A stretch of DNA of 64,000 nt from Lyophyllum atratum (lineage: Eukaryota > Basidiomycota > Agaricomycetes > Agaricales > Lyophyllaceae): positions 2,542,001 to 2,606,000 of the forward strand of contig JACGCN010000001.1 in NCBI GenBank assembly GCA_014905825.1, given 5' to 3'. Below the pieces are notes generated by a model. That model saw only the letters and a list, made by a program, of their open reading frames with translations, had not been told where the DNA came from and ran no database searches. How positions within the stretch are numbered: the stretch's first letter is position 1; every line of letters starts with the position of its first letter. Shown piece by piece: positions 34,674-46,511 of the stretch. Position numbers and translations under genes: made by a program.

Positions 34674-35172
34674 GGTGGCGGCTAGGTTTTAAGGAAAGGA
34701 GTGTGAATGAGAATTATAAAACGTGGAGAAGCTCGCGCTGCGGCTTGAAGAAAAGAAAAGCGTAAAGTGGGATGCCAAGCGGGAGGGCAGTTGAGCAATA
34801 TCCAGTGCGACAACTCATTGTCGCGGTTTTATACCAGTGCCCGTGCATTATGCCCAGAATGATGATCGGCCAGTGCCCATTGTTCTTTTCAGCGGTTACA
34901 TAATAATAAGCAATTTGTTGTTCCCGTTGCAGGGGCTCACCGACTTTGTTTCTGTACTTCACCTAGAAACAAGGGTCCTGACCAGTCGCAATGCCGCTCA
35001 GAGGTGCCACGACGTTCAAAATATCAAAGCCTTAGCAGGCCTTAGCCCATGACAGAGGCAGGCCCAGGCCGAGTCGGGTCCATTTAAAGGCAATAGCCTC
35101 GAAAATAAATATTCACAAATATCTGGAATCTCGACTCGAAAGCGTGAAAATTAGATCTTGTAATACCCACCC
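34674..35172. promoter_or_regulatory. Divergent upstream region of the PalI-like gene and MPP10
   Basis: About 500 bp between divergent starts. No coding segment, repeat or RNA gene is seen; the MPP10 side is A/T-rich just before its ATG. Confidence 0.5.
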
Positions 35173-37659
35173 ATGGCCCTTCATATAGCTCGAAAACCGT
35201 GGCCTGAGTTGCAATCGCTCTCAAACTTTATTGAACAAAAGCCGGAATGCTTTGCTTCTGGAAGTCAAGACATTCGCGCAGCCGCCTTAGGGGCCACTAA
35301 ATTTTTGTTCGACCTCTGTACGCCGCAGGCCCTTCCTCGACTCCAAATTCTAACCTCTTTCTCTCTACACAGCTGTTCAATCAGAGAATATCTCTAGTCC
35401 TCATATTACCGAGCTTTTGATCTCCCTGGAGCCTGCATCCGCTCCTCGAACACGGTCACAGAGCAATGCAACCGGGGAACGGACACGGACGCTCAGCCCA
35501 CCTCCCAGGGCTGCCTTCGAGACAACGCCTCTAACTTCCCTTTTCGTTGACGGTATGAGCGACGATCAGGTTTGGGCCCAACTGGATATACGAGCGAAAC
35601 ATATATGCGACACCCTTGAACGCGTCTTGGAAGGCGGCGTTGACGGAGACATAGAAGACGAGGAGGAGGAAGACGAGGAGGAGGACAGCAGTTCACAAGA
35701 TGAAATTGTAGACGAGCGGTTCGAGAAAGCGTTGGAAGCAATGGCCAACGGTGAGGATGTTGATCTTGACGCACTTCGAAACATGGGCTGGGACGGATCT
35801 CTTTCCGACGAGGATGCAATTCTGGATGAGAGCAGCGAGGAAGGTATAGAGGATGGGGTGTCGGATGGTGAAGAGATGGATCACGCAGAAGATTTCGCAG
35901 AAGGTTTCACAGACCTGCGCGATCCGTCGTCTGACGAGAGCGCAGACGAACTTTCCGCGCCCTCCAACATGCTCCTCAAGCGTAAATCGAAGAAGAAGAA
36001 CAAGTCCCAAAGGCACCCTGAGCTTGATGACGGATTTTTTGACCTGGCAACGTTCAACGCTGAGACGGAACAGGCAGAAGCGAGGTCGTCTTCTAAAGGC
36101 CGACTTGGTGGACAGGAGGAATCGGAAGACGACGATGACGACATGTCCGTCGATCTATTCGCTCCTATAGATGAAGAGGAAGAAATGGATCAAGTTGAAG
36201 GGGATCAAGGAGGTATAAATTTCATTGCGGCAGTCTAGCATCCTACTGATATTCCGTCTCAGAGGCTATGTATCGCGATTTCTTTGAACCCCCAAAGGTA
36301 GCGGGGGGAAGACTCAAAACCAAACCGAAGAATGGTTCTTCGAAGGCTACTGGTCAGGTGCGCTTCCACGAGGAAGTTAGAGTCAAGAAAATCAGGGCTA
36401 AAGGAAAAAACCTTCCGCTTTCCTCGATGGATGACGACGACGATGCAGAAGAGGAAGAAGGTTCTCGATTCCCAACAGCCGTGCATCAGCAAGAATGGAT
36501 CTCGAGCGCTAGCTCTGAAGACTCTATCGTATCGGGCGATGACGAAGATGCAGAGAGCCATCAGGACGAGGATGACCCCAGAAGAGATACAATCGAAAGG
36601 TTGAAAGATGATTTGTTTGCTGAAGAGGAAGAAAGTCCCCATCAAGGCGAGCCGTTAGTATTGGGCGGAAGATTTTGCGACTCATTGTATCATTCGTATG
36701 ACTTACAGATTTCTCAACACACGAAAGGAGAGTGTCGGAGCTCCGTGAGCAAATCGCGACGCTAGAGTCGGAAAATGTTGGGCCTAAAGATTGGGTCTTG
36801 ATGGGCGAGGCGGGTTCGCGAACACGACCACAGAATTCGCTCCTCGAAGAAGATCTCGAGTTTGAACGAGCCATGAAGGCTGTACCTGTGATCACAGAAG
36901 AAACAGTACAAGTCCTAGAAGAACGTATCAAAGCCCGGATTCTCGAGGGACGCTTCGATGACGTGATTCGCCTTCGACCCGTAGACGACAAACCTTTCCT
37001 GCCTTCTCGGTTCTTCGAGCTAAAGGACACAAAATCCGCGCAATCATTGGCTCAAGTTTACGAGGACGAATTTGTCGCCAGTCGGACGGGTGATGTGGTT
37101 GGAGAGGATCGCGACGGAAAATTGAAAAAAGAACACGATGAGATTGAACGCATGTGGGAGGGTATATCGCATAAACTCGACGCTCTATGCAATGCTCATT
37201 TCATGCCAAAACAAGTGAGTCGTGATTTTGCTTCATTTTCTGTTTTTGTTTTTGACCAATTTCGTTTTGCGTCTACAGCCCAAAGCTACAATATCGACAG
37301 TGACAAATGTCTCTGCGACTACTCTAGAGTCTGCTCTTCCCACCACGAAGTCGGTCAACACAATGCTGGCGCCTGAAGAGGTGTTCACCCCGCTAGCCAA
37401 TGGGTCTCGCGCCCGGAGCGAACTTACGCCTAGTGAAAAACGAGCGTTGCGCAGCAAAGAACGTAAGGCAAAGAAGAAGTCGCGCGAGGCCCTGGAAACA
37501 CATGTCGACAAGTACGCCAAAGTCCGGAGTATCGGTGGAGTGAAAAAACAGAAACGTGCTGCTCTGGAGAGCGTTGTGAAAAGCGGCAAAGGAGTCACAG
37601 TTGTGGGCAAGCCTCGGAAAGAGAAATCAAAGAAAGAGCATCGTACTAGTACATCGTAA
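35173..37659 (+). CDS. MPP10: U3 snoRNP protein MPP10
   Basis: Part of the small-subunit processome in the nucleolus, where with Imp3 and Imp4 it supports pre-18S rRNA cleavage. About 730 residues. The conserved start contains FIEQKPECF and AAALGATKFLFDL. The middle is strongly acidic (runs of Glu/Asp around 35655-35690, 36120-36190, 36430-36460) with VDERFEKALE and MYRDFFEPP, the latter a hallmark of Mpp10. The C-terminal half has EDLEFERAMKAVPVITEE, IKARILEGRFDDV, SRFFELKDTKSAQSLAQVYE, EHDEIERMWEGISHKLDAL and LTPSEKRALRSKERKAKKK. Four introns are inferred, one a GC-AG intron at 36647-36708. All exons join in frame. Stop TAA at 37657-37659. Confidence 0.95.
36647..36708 (+). other. Non-canonical GC-AG intron in MPP10
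   Basis: Donor CATCAAG|GCGAGC and acceptor GACTTACAG|ATTTC enclose 62 nt. It joins EEESPHQ to DFSTHERRVSELREQIATLE in frame. The available GT donor at about 36658 is in the wrong phase. Confidence 0.65.
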
Positions 37660-37857
37660 TCACCGCAGCATGTCCATACACTATCACCCTGGCTACGGAT
37701 TATCCTCCTTAGTGTTGATGTTTTATAATAATGCTGTTCTCGAGGACCAGCATGCACCATTGGGTGGCAGTGGCATGAACAGTTGAAACGTTGAACAACT
37801 GACTATAGTAACTTGACGATCAATGTCCGATCATGATGAAGGCTGTTCAGCGTGGAT

Positions 37858-37863
37858 CACGTG
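37858..37863. promoter_or_regulatory. CACGTG E-box upstream of SEC9
   Basis: CACGTG 80 bp before the SEC9 ATG. Candidate bHLH site; role inferred. Confidence 0.35.
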
Positions 37864-37942
37864 GCTAGCTGCAGCCATAAAACGTCCTGGCTGCAGCTTC
37901 GACTTTACCAACGACCTTTCACACCTCTTTACTCAGCATAGC

Positions 37943-39124
37943 ATGCCTCTTTTCAAACGCAAGGAACAGAACCTCATACCACCTGTGTCGCAAGATAATT
38001 CACGGTCTGGCGGCAGCAGCCCTTCTCGTTCTCCATATCACTCAAACGCCAGCACGTACATCGCTAGCCGAGATGGCGACCCATACAACACCCCTAGCAG
38101 CCGATCTCCGTCATATGCCTCAGATGAGCCTTCCGTGAGAGACAAATATAGCAGGAGCAATGCGGTCGGTGACATCTACTCTCGCGGCGGGGCCGAACTC
38201 GATAAAGATCGCAACGAACTCTTCGCTGGATACAATGCACAGAAGTCGGGTTCGGGTCGATTCTTCGACGGACCGCAACCTGGTAGGGAACCCAATCCAG
38301 GTGAAGAAAATGAGGAAGACGTAGAAGGCATCAAACAACAGACCCGCTTCGTCAAACAGGATAGTGTCAATTCGACGAGGAATGCTCTCCGTCTGGCTCG
38401 TGAAGCGGAGGATACAGCTCGGAATACTCTCACTCGGCTTGGAGACCAGTCAGGTAGGCATTGCATTACAGTTCTACTACTACGATTGAATTTGCGCTGC
38501 AGAAAAACTGGCTAACACCGAGCGCCATTTGGATGTTGCCAAGGGCCATTCCTCTCGTGCCGAGGATAACACCAATGAACTCAAACAACTCAACCGCTCC
38601 ATCTTCCGCCCTGTCATCACTTTCAACAAAGACGCCAAGCGTGCTGCTCAGGAAGCGAAAATACAAGCTCGATACGACGAAGAACGCGATGCGAGGGAGA
38701 AGACTATGGTGGATATTAGAGAGACTCAGAACCGACTTGGAAGGGCCCAAACGTACGGTCGTGGAGACGACGAAGAAGAACTTATAGGAAGTGGTGCTCG
38801 TAGTCGATTCAAGACAGCAGAACAGGAGGCGACTAGGAAGGAACAGAGAAAGCGCTATCAATTCGACTCCACCGCCTCCGATGACGAGCTTGAAGATGAA
38901 TTAGATAACAATTTGGACGAAATTGGCGACGTTTCTAAACGTCTCAAGGCCCTGGGCATGGCAATGGGCCAGGAGCTGGACAATCAGAACGTCAGGATTG
39001 ACCAAATTGAGGGGAAAGCTGGCAATGTTGAACGGAAAATTCATCTAAACACCCAACGTGTACGTCGTCCATACTCTTCATCCTCCATGACTTACATATA
39101 CCCTCATAGCTCAAGAAAATCTAG
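37943..39124 (+). CDS. SEC9: SEC9/SNAP-25-like Qbc-SNARE
   Basis: A plasma-membrane t-SNARE that contributes two helices to the exocytic SNARE bundle. About 355 residues, in the range for fungal SEC9 homologues with an N-terminal extension. It begins MPLFKRKEQNLIPP and has about 130 disordered Ser-rich residues, followed by the first SNARE helix around IKQQTRFVKQDSVNSTRNAL, REAEDTARNTLTRLGDQSEK and LANTERHLDVA. A linker with LNRSIFRPVITFN follows. The second helix includes ELDNNLDEIGDVSKRLKALG, QELDNQNVRIDQIEGK and VERKIHLNTQR, ending LKKI. No transmembrane segment and no palmitoylated Cys cluster, as in yeast Sec9. Two introns are inferred, one before the four last codons. An ATG at 37823 is also in frame, but the family start fits 37943. 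Confidence 0.9.
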
Positions 39125-39406
39125 TAGTTTATCATTATGTGGACATTGGAGCTATGACTTTTGGATACTTTTCTGTAACGGCCGGAGACATGAATTGATT
39201 TACGTAATCGCTTATTTATTACCTAAGCCTCGCGGTCATGAGCAAATCATGTGACGACGGCAGCAATTTACTTTGGCGACTCGTTCAATTGAACGGGCCT
39301 TTTGCCAACTTGACGTCTCTGCGTTTGACCTTTTTCCGGTTCCTACCCAGAGCCTTGACAAGAACCGAATCATCTGTCTCCTATATTTCTTGATCTAGCT
39401 TCACCG

Positions 39407-40918
39407 ATGGTGTCCGAATACGAGAAACAGCGGGCACTGAACATGCAAAAGGTAGACTTTTTTTTAGGAAATGTCTGTTTGTACGTGTGCAAACTAACGC
39501 GTCCACAGAATATAGACCTTTTGAAATCTCTCGGACTCGATAAACCCCTATTCGAACCGAAAGAAAAGCCACAAAAGTCGAAGCCAGTTGTCAAGAAACG
39601 CAAGGCTATAGCCGATGTCGACGAAGACGCACCCATAGTCTCCAAAGCCCCCCGATTAGAGTCTCCTCCGGTTGATGCTAGTATCCGCAGAAGCTCTAGA
39701 AATGCAGGTAAAAAGGTGGATTATACTTCGGAACAACAGCGCAGTGCCCCACTCCCCTTGGCGTACACATCGGGCATTAAAGACAATGGAGATCTCCTTA
39801 GACCTGAGAGAAGTTTAAGAACGCATGACCCGTGAGTGCATATCTATACAATTCGCTATAGCTAACTCTCGACCCAACACAGGAAAACCTTTGGCGCTAT
39901 CCCAGGAATCGAAGTGGGTTCTTGGTGGGAAACTAGGGAGGGATGTAGCAAAGATGCCATTCATGCGTATGTCTGTTGTTATTCCACAAGAAAACCTTTC
40001 CTGAAAGCTTTGAAGGCCATGGGTAGCAGGGATATCCGGAGGCTCGGAAGGGGCTTACAGTGTGGCACTCAGTGGCGGGTACGACGATGATGTTGACCTT
40101 GGATATGCATTGTGCGTTTTCGATTTTGATCAAGGATATCATGAGAAAGGCTCACAAGGACTGGTTCAGTACTTATACTGGCTCTGGTGGGTTACTTTAT
40201 GTAACCCGTCGTAGCGCTGTGCTCATATTCCTACAGGCGGCAGAGATCTCAAAGGAACTAAAGATGCGCCGAAAAACGTGTGTCGTAATTAATTCTGCAT
40301 ATCGTTTGGTTTTAACTATTCTGCAGCTTCGTACGGCTCCACAGACCTCTGACCAGTCCTTCGAGCACAGTGTTCGAACAATGCTCCAATCTTCCTTGAC
40401 TTCCTTACTGACACAACATCCCAATGTATAGTTTAACAAAGCATTGAAGGTCCGCCTCATCGATGCCTGTATTGACACCCTTTTTTAACTCACCTATCTA
40501 GCGATCTTCTGAAACCGCGAAACCTGTACGCGTGATACGAGGGTACAAACTCAAATCTCAATATGCTCCAAGCGAAGGGTAAAGTCGTTCTTTCACCTCC
40601 GCCGTATCTCAATTCACACAGGTGATAGATACCGATATGACGGCTTATATACAGTAGAAAAGGTAAGACTCTGAGAGAAAGTCCTTGCCTGCATACTCAT
40701 AAGCTAGCATGACAGGCTTGGCTGGAAAAGGGATTGAATCCTAAAGGGTACCTTGTCTGTAAATATGCATTCAAAGTGAGAAACCTCGTATATAAGGGTC
40801 ACCCGTCATTCTCATTGCTATTGCTATTCTATAGCGAATTTTAGGACAAGCCCCGTTGCCCATCAAAGCCGCTGCCGGAGACGAAGAAGCTCTACCCGAC
40901 TCCGTCGCTGAGTTGTAG
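39407..40918 (+). CDS. SRA-YDG domain protein (UHRF1-like methyl-DNA-binding domain)
   Basis: SRA domains bind hemimethylated or methylated cytosine by base flipping. About 320 residues: an N-terminal charged segment (MVSEYEKQRALNMQKNIDLL, then basic KPVVKKRKA, and SIRRSSRNAGKKVDY), then the SRA domain. Its blocks are TFGAIPGIEVGSWWETRE, PWVAGISGGSEGAYSVALSG, YDDDVDLGYAFTYTGSGGRD, NLRTAPQTSDQSF, KPVRVIRGYKLKSQYAPSEG, the YRYDGLYTVEKAW motif that names the domain, and YLVCKYAFKRILGQAPLPIK. No RING, PHD, Tudor or SET domain is attached, unlike UHRF1 or plant SUVH proteins. About ten introns are inferred, all joining in frame; the first contains a T8 run. It may read cytosine methylation in this fungus or bind DNA otherwise. 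Confidence 0.9.
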
Positions 40919-41729
40919 ATGGTTCATCTCTACCGTTTTCGATCTCATCTCAGATACCCTCGCCCCATTGCTGTGTCTATGTCATATTAATTCTTATTTG
41001 AACATAGTGCTTTCTCATATGTCAATATCATACCATCTTCCGCCCGCTCTTTCACCGGCCAAGGCTTGCCATAATAGTGCTCCTGAGTAAAAGGATCGAC
41101 TCTTCATAGGGTAACCTCCACCGGCCGACCACAGGTGTTCCACACTTCAAATATATCATTGCATGATATTGATGCGACTTCAATTCTCCCACTGCTCCTT
41201 TTTGCTTCTTGTATAGGCTCCCACACGTCTTCGGTCCTGCAATCAGTCAATTATTCGGCCATGCTTTGCTTGTGACAACCTCGGCGGACGAACTGAACAC
41301 TAAACGAAGTATCCTCAGCGGGAATTTGTCGGTCAGGAGCCAGTAATCACGTTGAAGCTGACCTTTTAGTTACTATTTCCGATAACATCTTCAACGACTG
41401 TCTTTGAAAGTCGTCGTTAACGGCCGCCTGAAGGTCACGACTTTACCATTTGAGTTATTTGTATAGTTTGCTTCCCCTCGGTAGTTTTGCCCATCTCTTT
41501 GGGTGTTGACCGCTGCTGGTCGCTTCGACCTCATTTAACCATATTGCTCTTACGCGGGTATAATCCCTCTGGCGCAGTCTTCCAGCTACGGATTTGACAT
41601 GGCCATGTGGGTATCTACCCTCATTCCTTATTTCCAAATTATTCCTTATCTACATAAGAATTCCCTAGCTTTGCGTATAAAGGGACCCGTTCCTTGCAAC
41701 GTCTGGTACCCAAACCTAGTCTCTCGATA
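40919..41729. other. Intergenic region, no gene seen
   Basis: About 800 bp of 3' region of the SRA gene and upstream region of the barwin-like gene. A short similarity to PL8 coding sequence at about 41348-41364 is too small to mean anything. No RNA gene or repeat is seen. Confidence 0.5.
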
Positions 41730-42254
41730 ATGATGTATAAGACAATCTCTCGTGGCTCTATCGTTGGATTGATCACCCAAGTGACTGTGGTGAACGCCGC
41801 TGCTGGCATTACTAGTACAACCTGGAACGACGTATGTGACATATTTTGGAGTAGTCTTTCGGTATAGTACACCACCCAATCCGGAGTCGCCTGTGCAGGT
41901 ACACTAGTAACTGCGGTTTGAGAAATTAGCTCTGACCGTCTCGGGGTTCTGGATAGGGTTCTCGCCCACCAATTCGCAAGGCAATGGCATTTTCGCTGCT
42001 GCAATGAGCGACCTGTCCCCCCTCTGGACAGGCTCCCGTTGCGCTGATACCAATGATCCCAGTAGATGGTTGGTCAGTCGAACTCTGCTTGCAGCGTAAA
42101 TTCGACGGCCTTTACAGAAATGGTCGTGGTGCATGCGTTAATTGCGCCGGGCGTGTGTTGTTAAACGTCCTTAACATAAACGCATCAGAACTGACAAACG
42201 GCTAAACTTGGTGCCGGTTGCGAACGCCTTGGATGGCATAGGATCTGGACATAG
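41730..42254 (+). pseudogene. Small secreted double-psi beta-barrel (barwin/RlpA-like) protein, probably broken
   Basis: Starts MMYKTISRGSIVGLITQVTV, a signal peptide, and continues NAAAGITSTTWND. After a 45-nt intron comes YTTQSGVACAG, and after a 59-nt intron FSPTNSQGNGIFAAAMSDLS, PLWTGSRCADTND. A later segment reads FTEMVVV and, in a different frame, ACVNCAG, the D/H-A-C-x-x-C motif of fungal secreted barrel proteins related to barwin and expansin. A further shifted segment KLGAGCERLGW could be the end of the barrel. These pieces cannot be joined without one or two frame changes near 42125-42200. Such proteins are common effector-like or wall-associated secreted proteins. The stop positions make the present reading non-functional unless the sequence has errors. 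Confidence 0.48.
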
Positions 42255-42474
42255 GCCCATACAGCTTATAACATCGAATATAAGACATTCAGATCGTTCG
42301 AAATGGTTGATTCATTGTGTTATGCTATATGACATGCGTCGTCGGTTGTCATGATACTTCGTCGAAGTCCTTTTCCTATGGATATGTGGTACATATGTTC
42401 TGAAAATGCCGAGATAAATAAACGCCGCATGCTCAGAATGAAGAAGGCCGATGCGAACCAAGTCACAGGTTCCG

Positions 42475-43682
42475 TCAGAGCGAGGATTCCGCCACAACCT
42501 GCCGAACGACCTCAAGAAATTCCGCGCCGTCCCCGTCCGATGTAGGAGAGCCAATGACTCTGCCTGCCTTCCAAAGGCGATAAACGCTGCGGATGGTATC
42601 CTTGAGTGCAGCCCGGGCCTCGTCGTCTACTTCCAGAGGTCGTCTGGCTGTCAGTGATGCGGCGAGACTGACGTGAGGAGAGGGCGCATGCGTATCGACT
42701 GTAAGCGGGGAGGAAGGGTAGTCGTTCGATGATGAGGAGAGCGTCATGGGATGAGAAGTCGGGGATGGCGTAAGCGACGCTAATCCATCTGACTCTGAGC
42801 CAGAAGTCGTATCAGAATCGTCGACGAAGAGTGGTGATACAGCACGGGGAGAGATGTTGGCGAGACGGTAAGCGAGTGTTTTTGGGGAAGGGGGTTCGAG
42901 AGGGTTGTAGGCGGATGACGTACGGTGGCCTGGGTATGATACAATGACACGTTGACCATCTGGATTCTGCTCATCGATCGGGGGTGTAGGACGCGTAGAG
43001 TCGCCGGAGCCTGGGAAGAAGAAATGATAGGTTGTTAGGAGAGGAGAAGGTGAGACTGACCATGAACATCCGAGTATTGGGCCCAATAAGCATCCTCTGT
43101 ACCAGCCTCGAAATCTACTTTTGGTCTGCTGAACCCAGACTGATCGTCAACATCGTCACTGAGGCCATAAGCATCCCAATAGGAGTCGCGTTCATCATCC
43201 TGAACAACAGCCACAGGCTCGTCGAGGAAATCGTGCGGCTTGTAGACGACGACGTTGTTGATAGACTCATAGGAATTGGGAGGGAATGGCATGAGAGCAA
43301 GATTATGGAACTTCCAGCCGTCTGGAGGATTCCATTGAAAAACTAAGCGGAGACCCTGTGGATCCTGGGGGGAGATGGCGACATGGGCGAAAGTTGATTC
43401 TGCGTCGCTGGTGTAACGAATGACATAGACAGGGTCATCAAGCTGTTTCTGGAACGACTCAAGCAGATCAATGGCAGTTTGTTGTGCATCAGGACGGGAC
43501 TCAGTGGGCCAAGCGAGGTAGTGGGCAGGATTGTCGGGTGAAATGTGGAGGAAGGCATGGCGCTGTGCGAGTGCGGTGGAGATGAGATGACGAGGAAGAG
43601 AGGACAGGAGGGACGGTGGCGCAATGTATTCGAGAACAAGCGAGATGGCCGAGGATAGCAGTGGCTCTGGCAGCTCTGCCAT
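42475..43682 (-). CDS. Conserved protein of unknown function
   Basis: I do not recognise a named family. About 385 residues from two exons joined by a 46-nt intron in frame (DVH|GSGDSTRP). The N-terminal half looks folded: a hydrophobic start with LSSAISLVLEYIAPPSLLSS, HAFLHISPDNPAHYLAWP, LLESFQKQLDDPVYVIRYTS, LRLVFQWNPPDGWKFHNLAL and NSYESINNVVVYKPHDF. An acidic linker has YWDAYGLSDDVDDQSGF and EDAYWAQYSDVHG. The second half is Ser/Pro-rich and disordered. A short helical tail (RAALKDTIRSVYRLWKAGRV, then VVRQVVAESSL) ends the protein. No signal peptide. It is divergent from the GPI-type gene, 101 bp start to start. Confidence 0.7.
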
Positions 43683-43741
43683 CGAGTCCGGGCTTAACCA
43701 AATCTAGTCCGTCCATTGATCAACGCTACCCCTCCCTCTCC

Positions 43742-43747
43742 CACGTG
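43742..43747. promoter_or_regulatory. CACGTG E-box in a 101-bp divergent promoter
   Basis: CACGTG between two divergent start codons (43682 minus, 43784 plus). Role inferred. Confidence 0.35.
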
Positions 43748-43783
43748 ACTTCCCCTCTTCACGACAACGACGACCACACGACG

Positions 43784-44343
43784 ATGCGCCCACCGACGAG
43801 CACCACCCTCCTTGCTCTCCTTGCCCTCCCCATCCTCGCCCTGGCGCAGGCGCAGGTACTATCTCTCTATTTCTCTCCACCTCCGTCCTGACCCACTTTC
43901 AGCAGTCTCCACGTCCCGCTGGCCCTTCAAATGCTCCCTCGCAGACCGTCATCACATCAACGATTCTTTCCACAGTCGTCGGCATCGGTCCTAACAGGCA
44001 GCTGACCACAGCCGTCAATACCATCGTGATGACAACTACCCAACTCCTCAGCCAGCCCTCCAGCAACGGCACCACTCCGTCCGGAAATAACACGGTCAGT
44101 GCTGCGCCGACCGGAAACGCGACCAGCTCTGGCTCTGCCACCCAACCACCGGCAAATCTGCCTACTGCACCGACAGCAGTTGCTGCAGGAGGTGGGGCGG
44201 CCGGTGCACCGCTCCCAGGTGCGACAGGGGGGGCGTATGGTCCACCTGACAGCTACATCGCCGCAGCCTCATCATTGCAGAGGAACTCGCTGCTTGTTGG
44301 CCTTGGGGGGTTGGTCGTGACTGCGGCATTGACGGTGCTGTAG
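43784..44343 (+). CDS. Small Ser/Thr-rich secreted protein, probably GPI-anchored
   Basis: About 165 residues, no named family. It begins with a signal peptide (MRPPTSTTLLALLALPILAL, cleavage near AQAQ). One 48-nt intron follows. The mature part is rich in Ser, Thr, Ala, Pro and Asn with several N-glycosylation sequons (NGT, NNT, NAT). The C-terminus has small residues (YIAAASSLQ) followed by a hydrophobic tail (NSLLVGLGGLVVTAALTVL), the layout of a GPI-attachment signal. It is therefore expected at the cell surface or in the wall as a mannoprotein-like component. The start is the first ATG in the exon with a signal peptide. The reading frame is intact. Confidence 0.78.
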
Positions 44344-44515
44344 AGTTGCTGTTGCAAGCTTGGACGGACATTAGATACATATATCCCTTTCTTCTCTTAT
44401 CTGGACATAGACTGCACATTTCAGCACCTGCATTCCCTTGAATAAAATAGTCGCTCTCTAATTACCCACGTACCGCAACTATTTACAAGACGGCAAACTC
44501 CGTCAAGGTAATTCT

Positions 44516-45976
44516 ATGCACCCACTTCTCCGCTCCCTACGCATCCTTCCGTCATCTGGCCCGATCTTCCGCTCGATCATGACAACCTCAGTCCAAGAGA
44601 CCCCAGCGAAACGCCAAAAATTGCAACAGGTTTGATTAGCATTCACCATCTTACCACTTGTCGAACCTCTCTCAGGTTATTGGAACGCACAATGGAACTT
44701 TTCACTGCGACGAAGCTTTAGCCGTCTTCTTGTTGCGCCAAACGAACAAGTATCGCGATGCTGGTCAGTCCCCTTCGTATAGTGTAAATTCCTCTTGAAT
44801 GTTGGTCATTCCAGATCTAAAACGAACTCGAGATCCGGCTATCCTCGACACGTGCGATATCGTCGTTGACGTTGGGGCGATCTACGACGAGAGCAAGCAA
44901 AGATTTGATCATCATCAGCGCGGCTTCACAGAGGTCTTTGGCCATGGTTTCGAAACAAAACTTTCATCGGCAGGCCTGGTATACAAGTCGGGACTGTCTT
45001 ACTACCAGACGAAACAAACTCTGACGTCCGTTACATTACAGACATTTCGGCAAAGAAGTCATTGCCAATACGACTCAGCTCCCTCCCGACGAGTTGAAGG
45101 TGGAGACGTTATGGCTCAAAATGTACAAGGTTGGCTGGTTATTGGCTTTTCATACACCCAACCAGCCACTCATACTTGGCACAGGAATTCATTGAAGCCA
45201 TAGACGCGATTGACAATGGCATCTCGCAGTATCCCAATGACATTAAGCCGAAATACAGAAGCCGCACCGATCTCTCCAGTCGCGTTGGTGCCCTCAACCC
45301 GGCTTGGAATCAACCCGCGGACTCACAGACTGTCGATGTACGAATGCTCTTCTATGTCGCTTTTTGACCCAGCTGCTTACCTAGTCCCCTACAGTCACAA
45401 TTTGACAAAGCATCCCTTTTGACGGGTGAAGAGTTCCTAGGAAGACTGAACTACTATGCGAACGCGTGGTTGCCCGCGAGGGACATCCTCATCACTTCCG
45501 TAGCCCAGAGCAAACAAAATATCGATCCAACTGGCAAGATCATTCTTTTTGAACAATTCCTTCCTTGGAAAGTACGTAGCAGTTTAGTGGGATCATCCCT
45601 ACTCGATTTGACCTACGTATGTAGGAGCATCTGTTCGAACTGGAAGCCGACCCATCGTCCAATATCACATCGGGAGAAGCCATATACGTGGTCTACCCAG
45701 ACGAAACTGCAGGGAATTGGCGCGTCCAGGCGGTACCCGCATCACCAGAGAGCTTCGAGAGCCGTAAGGCACTCCCGGAAAAATGGAGAGGGCTGAGAGA
45801 CGAGGAGTTGTCCACAGTCTCCGGCATCCCGGGCGGCATATTTATACATGCTTCGGGTTTCATTGGGGGTGCGTTCTAGCTTCGAGGCGGCGAGTGTGAT
45901 CCTGACGTTCAATGAAACAGGCAACAAGACGAAGGAAGGGGCGTTGGAAATTGCCAGGGCTGCTCTGGCGTTGTAA
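44516..45976 (+). CDS. MYG1: MYG1 (GAMM1/UPF0160) DHH-type exonuclease
   Basis: MYG1 proteins are 3'-5' RNA exonucleases of the DHH phosphoesterase fold, acting in nucleus and mitochondria in mammals. About 350 residues. The first 22 residues ([20 protein letters not shown]) could be a mitochondrial presequence before an internal Met. Motifs: [32 protein letters not shown], the metal-binding RFDHHQRGF (DHH), [74 protein letters not shown] and [12 protein letters not shown]. Eight introns are inferred, all with in-frame joins. The gene is intact. Stop TAA at 45974-45976. Confidence 0.95.
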
Positions 45977-46511
45977 TTGCGCATAACTTCATTTCGAGTG
46001 GCATTCCAGCACCGTCCCTGCCTCATTGTCGATAGCTTTTCGCAGTGTCAATCAAAACCCTGAATTTACTCCGGTACTGGATCGCACAAGTTCTGGCCGT
46101 CTGGTATAACTTAACCGTTGACGTTTCTCTTGGATCCTTAAGCGATACACGAGGTGGGAAGTTTGACGGAGCTCATAGCATTTTCATATTTATGCGCACT
46201 TCGCCATATTCTATACTGATCTCCAGACTGCTCTTAGGACCCCACGCTCTTGATAACCGTGACGGGCTACATACCGGCATTTACATCAATGCTTATTGAA
46301 CAACGTGGGTTCTGCATGTCCGGGTTTCAAGCCATGCGATGCGCCTCAGTATAGGTTTCATGATTGCCTCCCCTCTTAGCAGCTGGCCTTATGCGACGCT
46401 GCTTGCATAGTATTTCCGGTCGTCCCCATGCCTCCATACAGATCCACACTTAACCCGCCTATCCTCGACCTCTCGCTCAGGAATCGCTGCCAATACACCA
46501 AGAAACTGAGA
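45977..46511. other. Intergenic region upstream of the MARVEL-like gene
   Basis: No gene recognised. The reading frame of the next gene is open upstream to an ATG at 46428, so its start could be 28 codons earlier than chosen. Confidence 0.5.

Noticed and set aside
41345..41370. Short similarity to a PL8 coding stretch (CACGTTGAAG-GACCT).
   Set aside because: Only about 17 bases match; too short to indicate a gene remnant.
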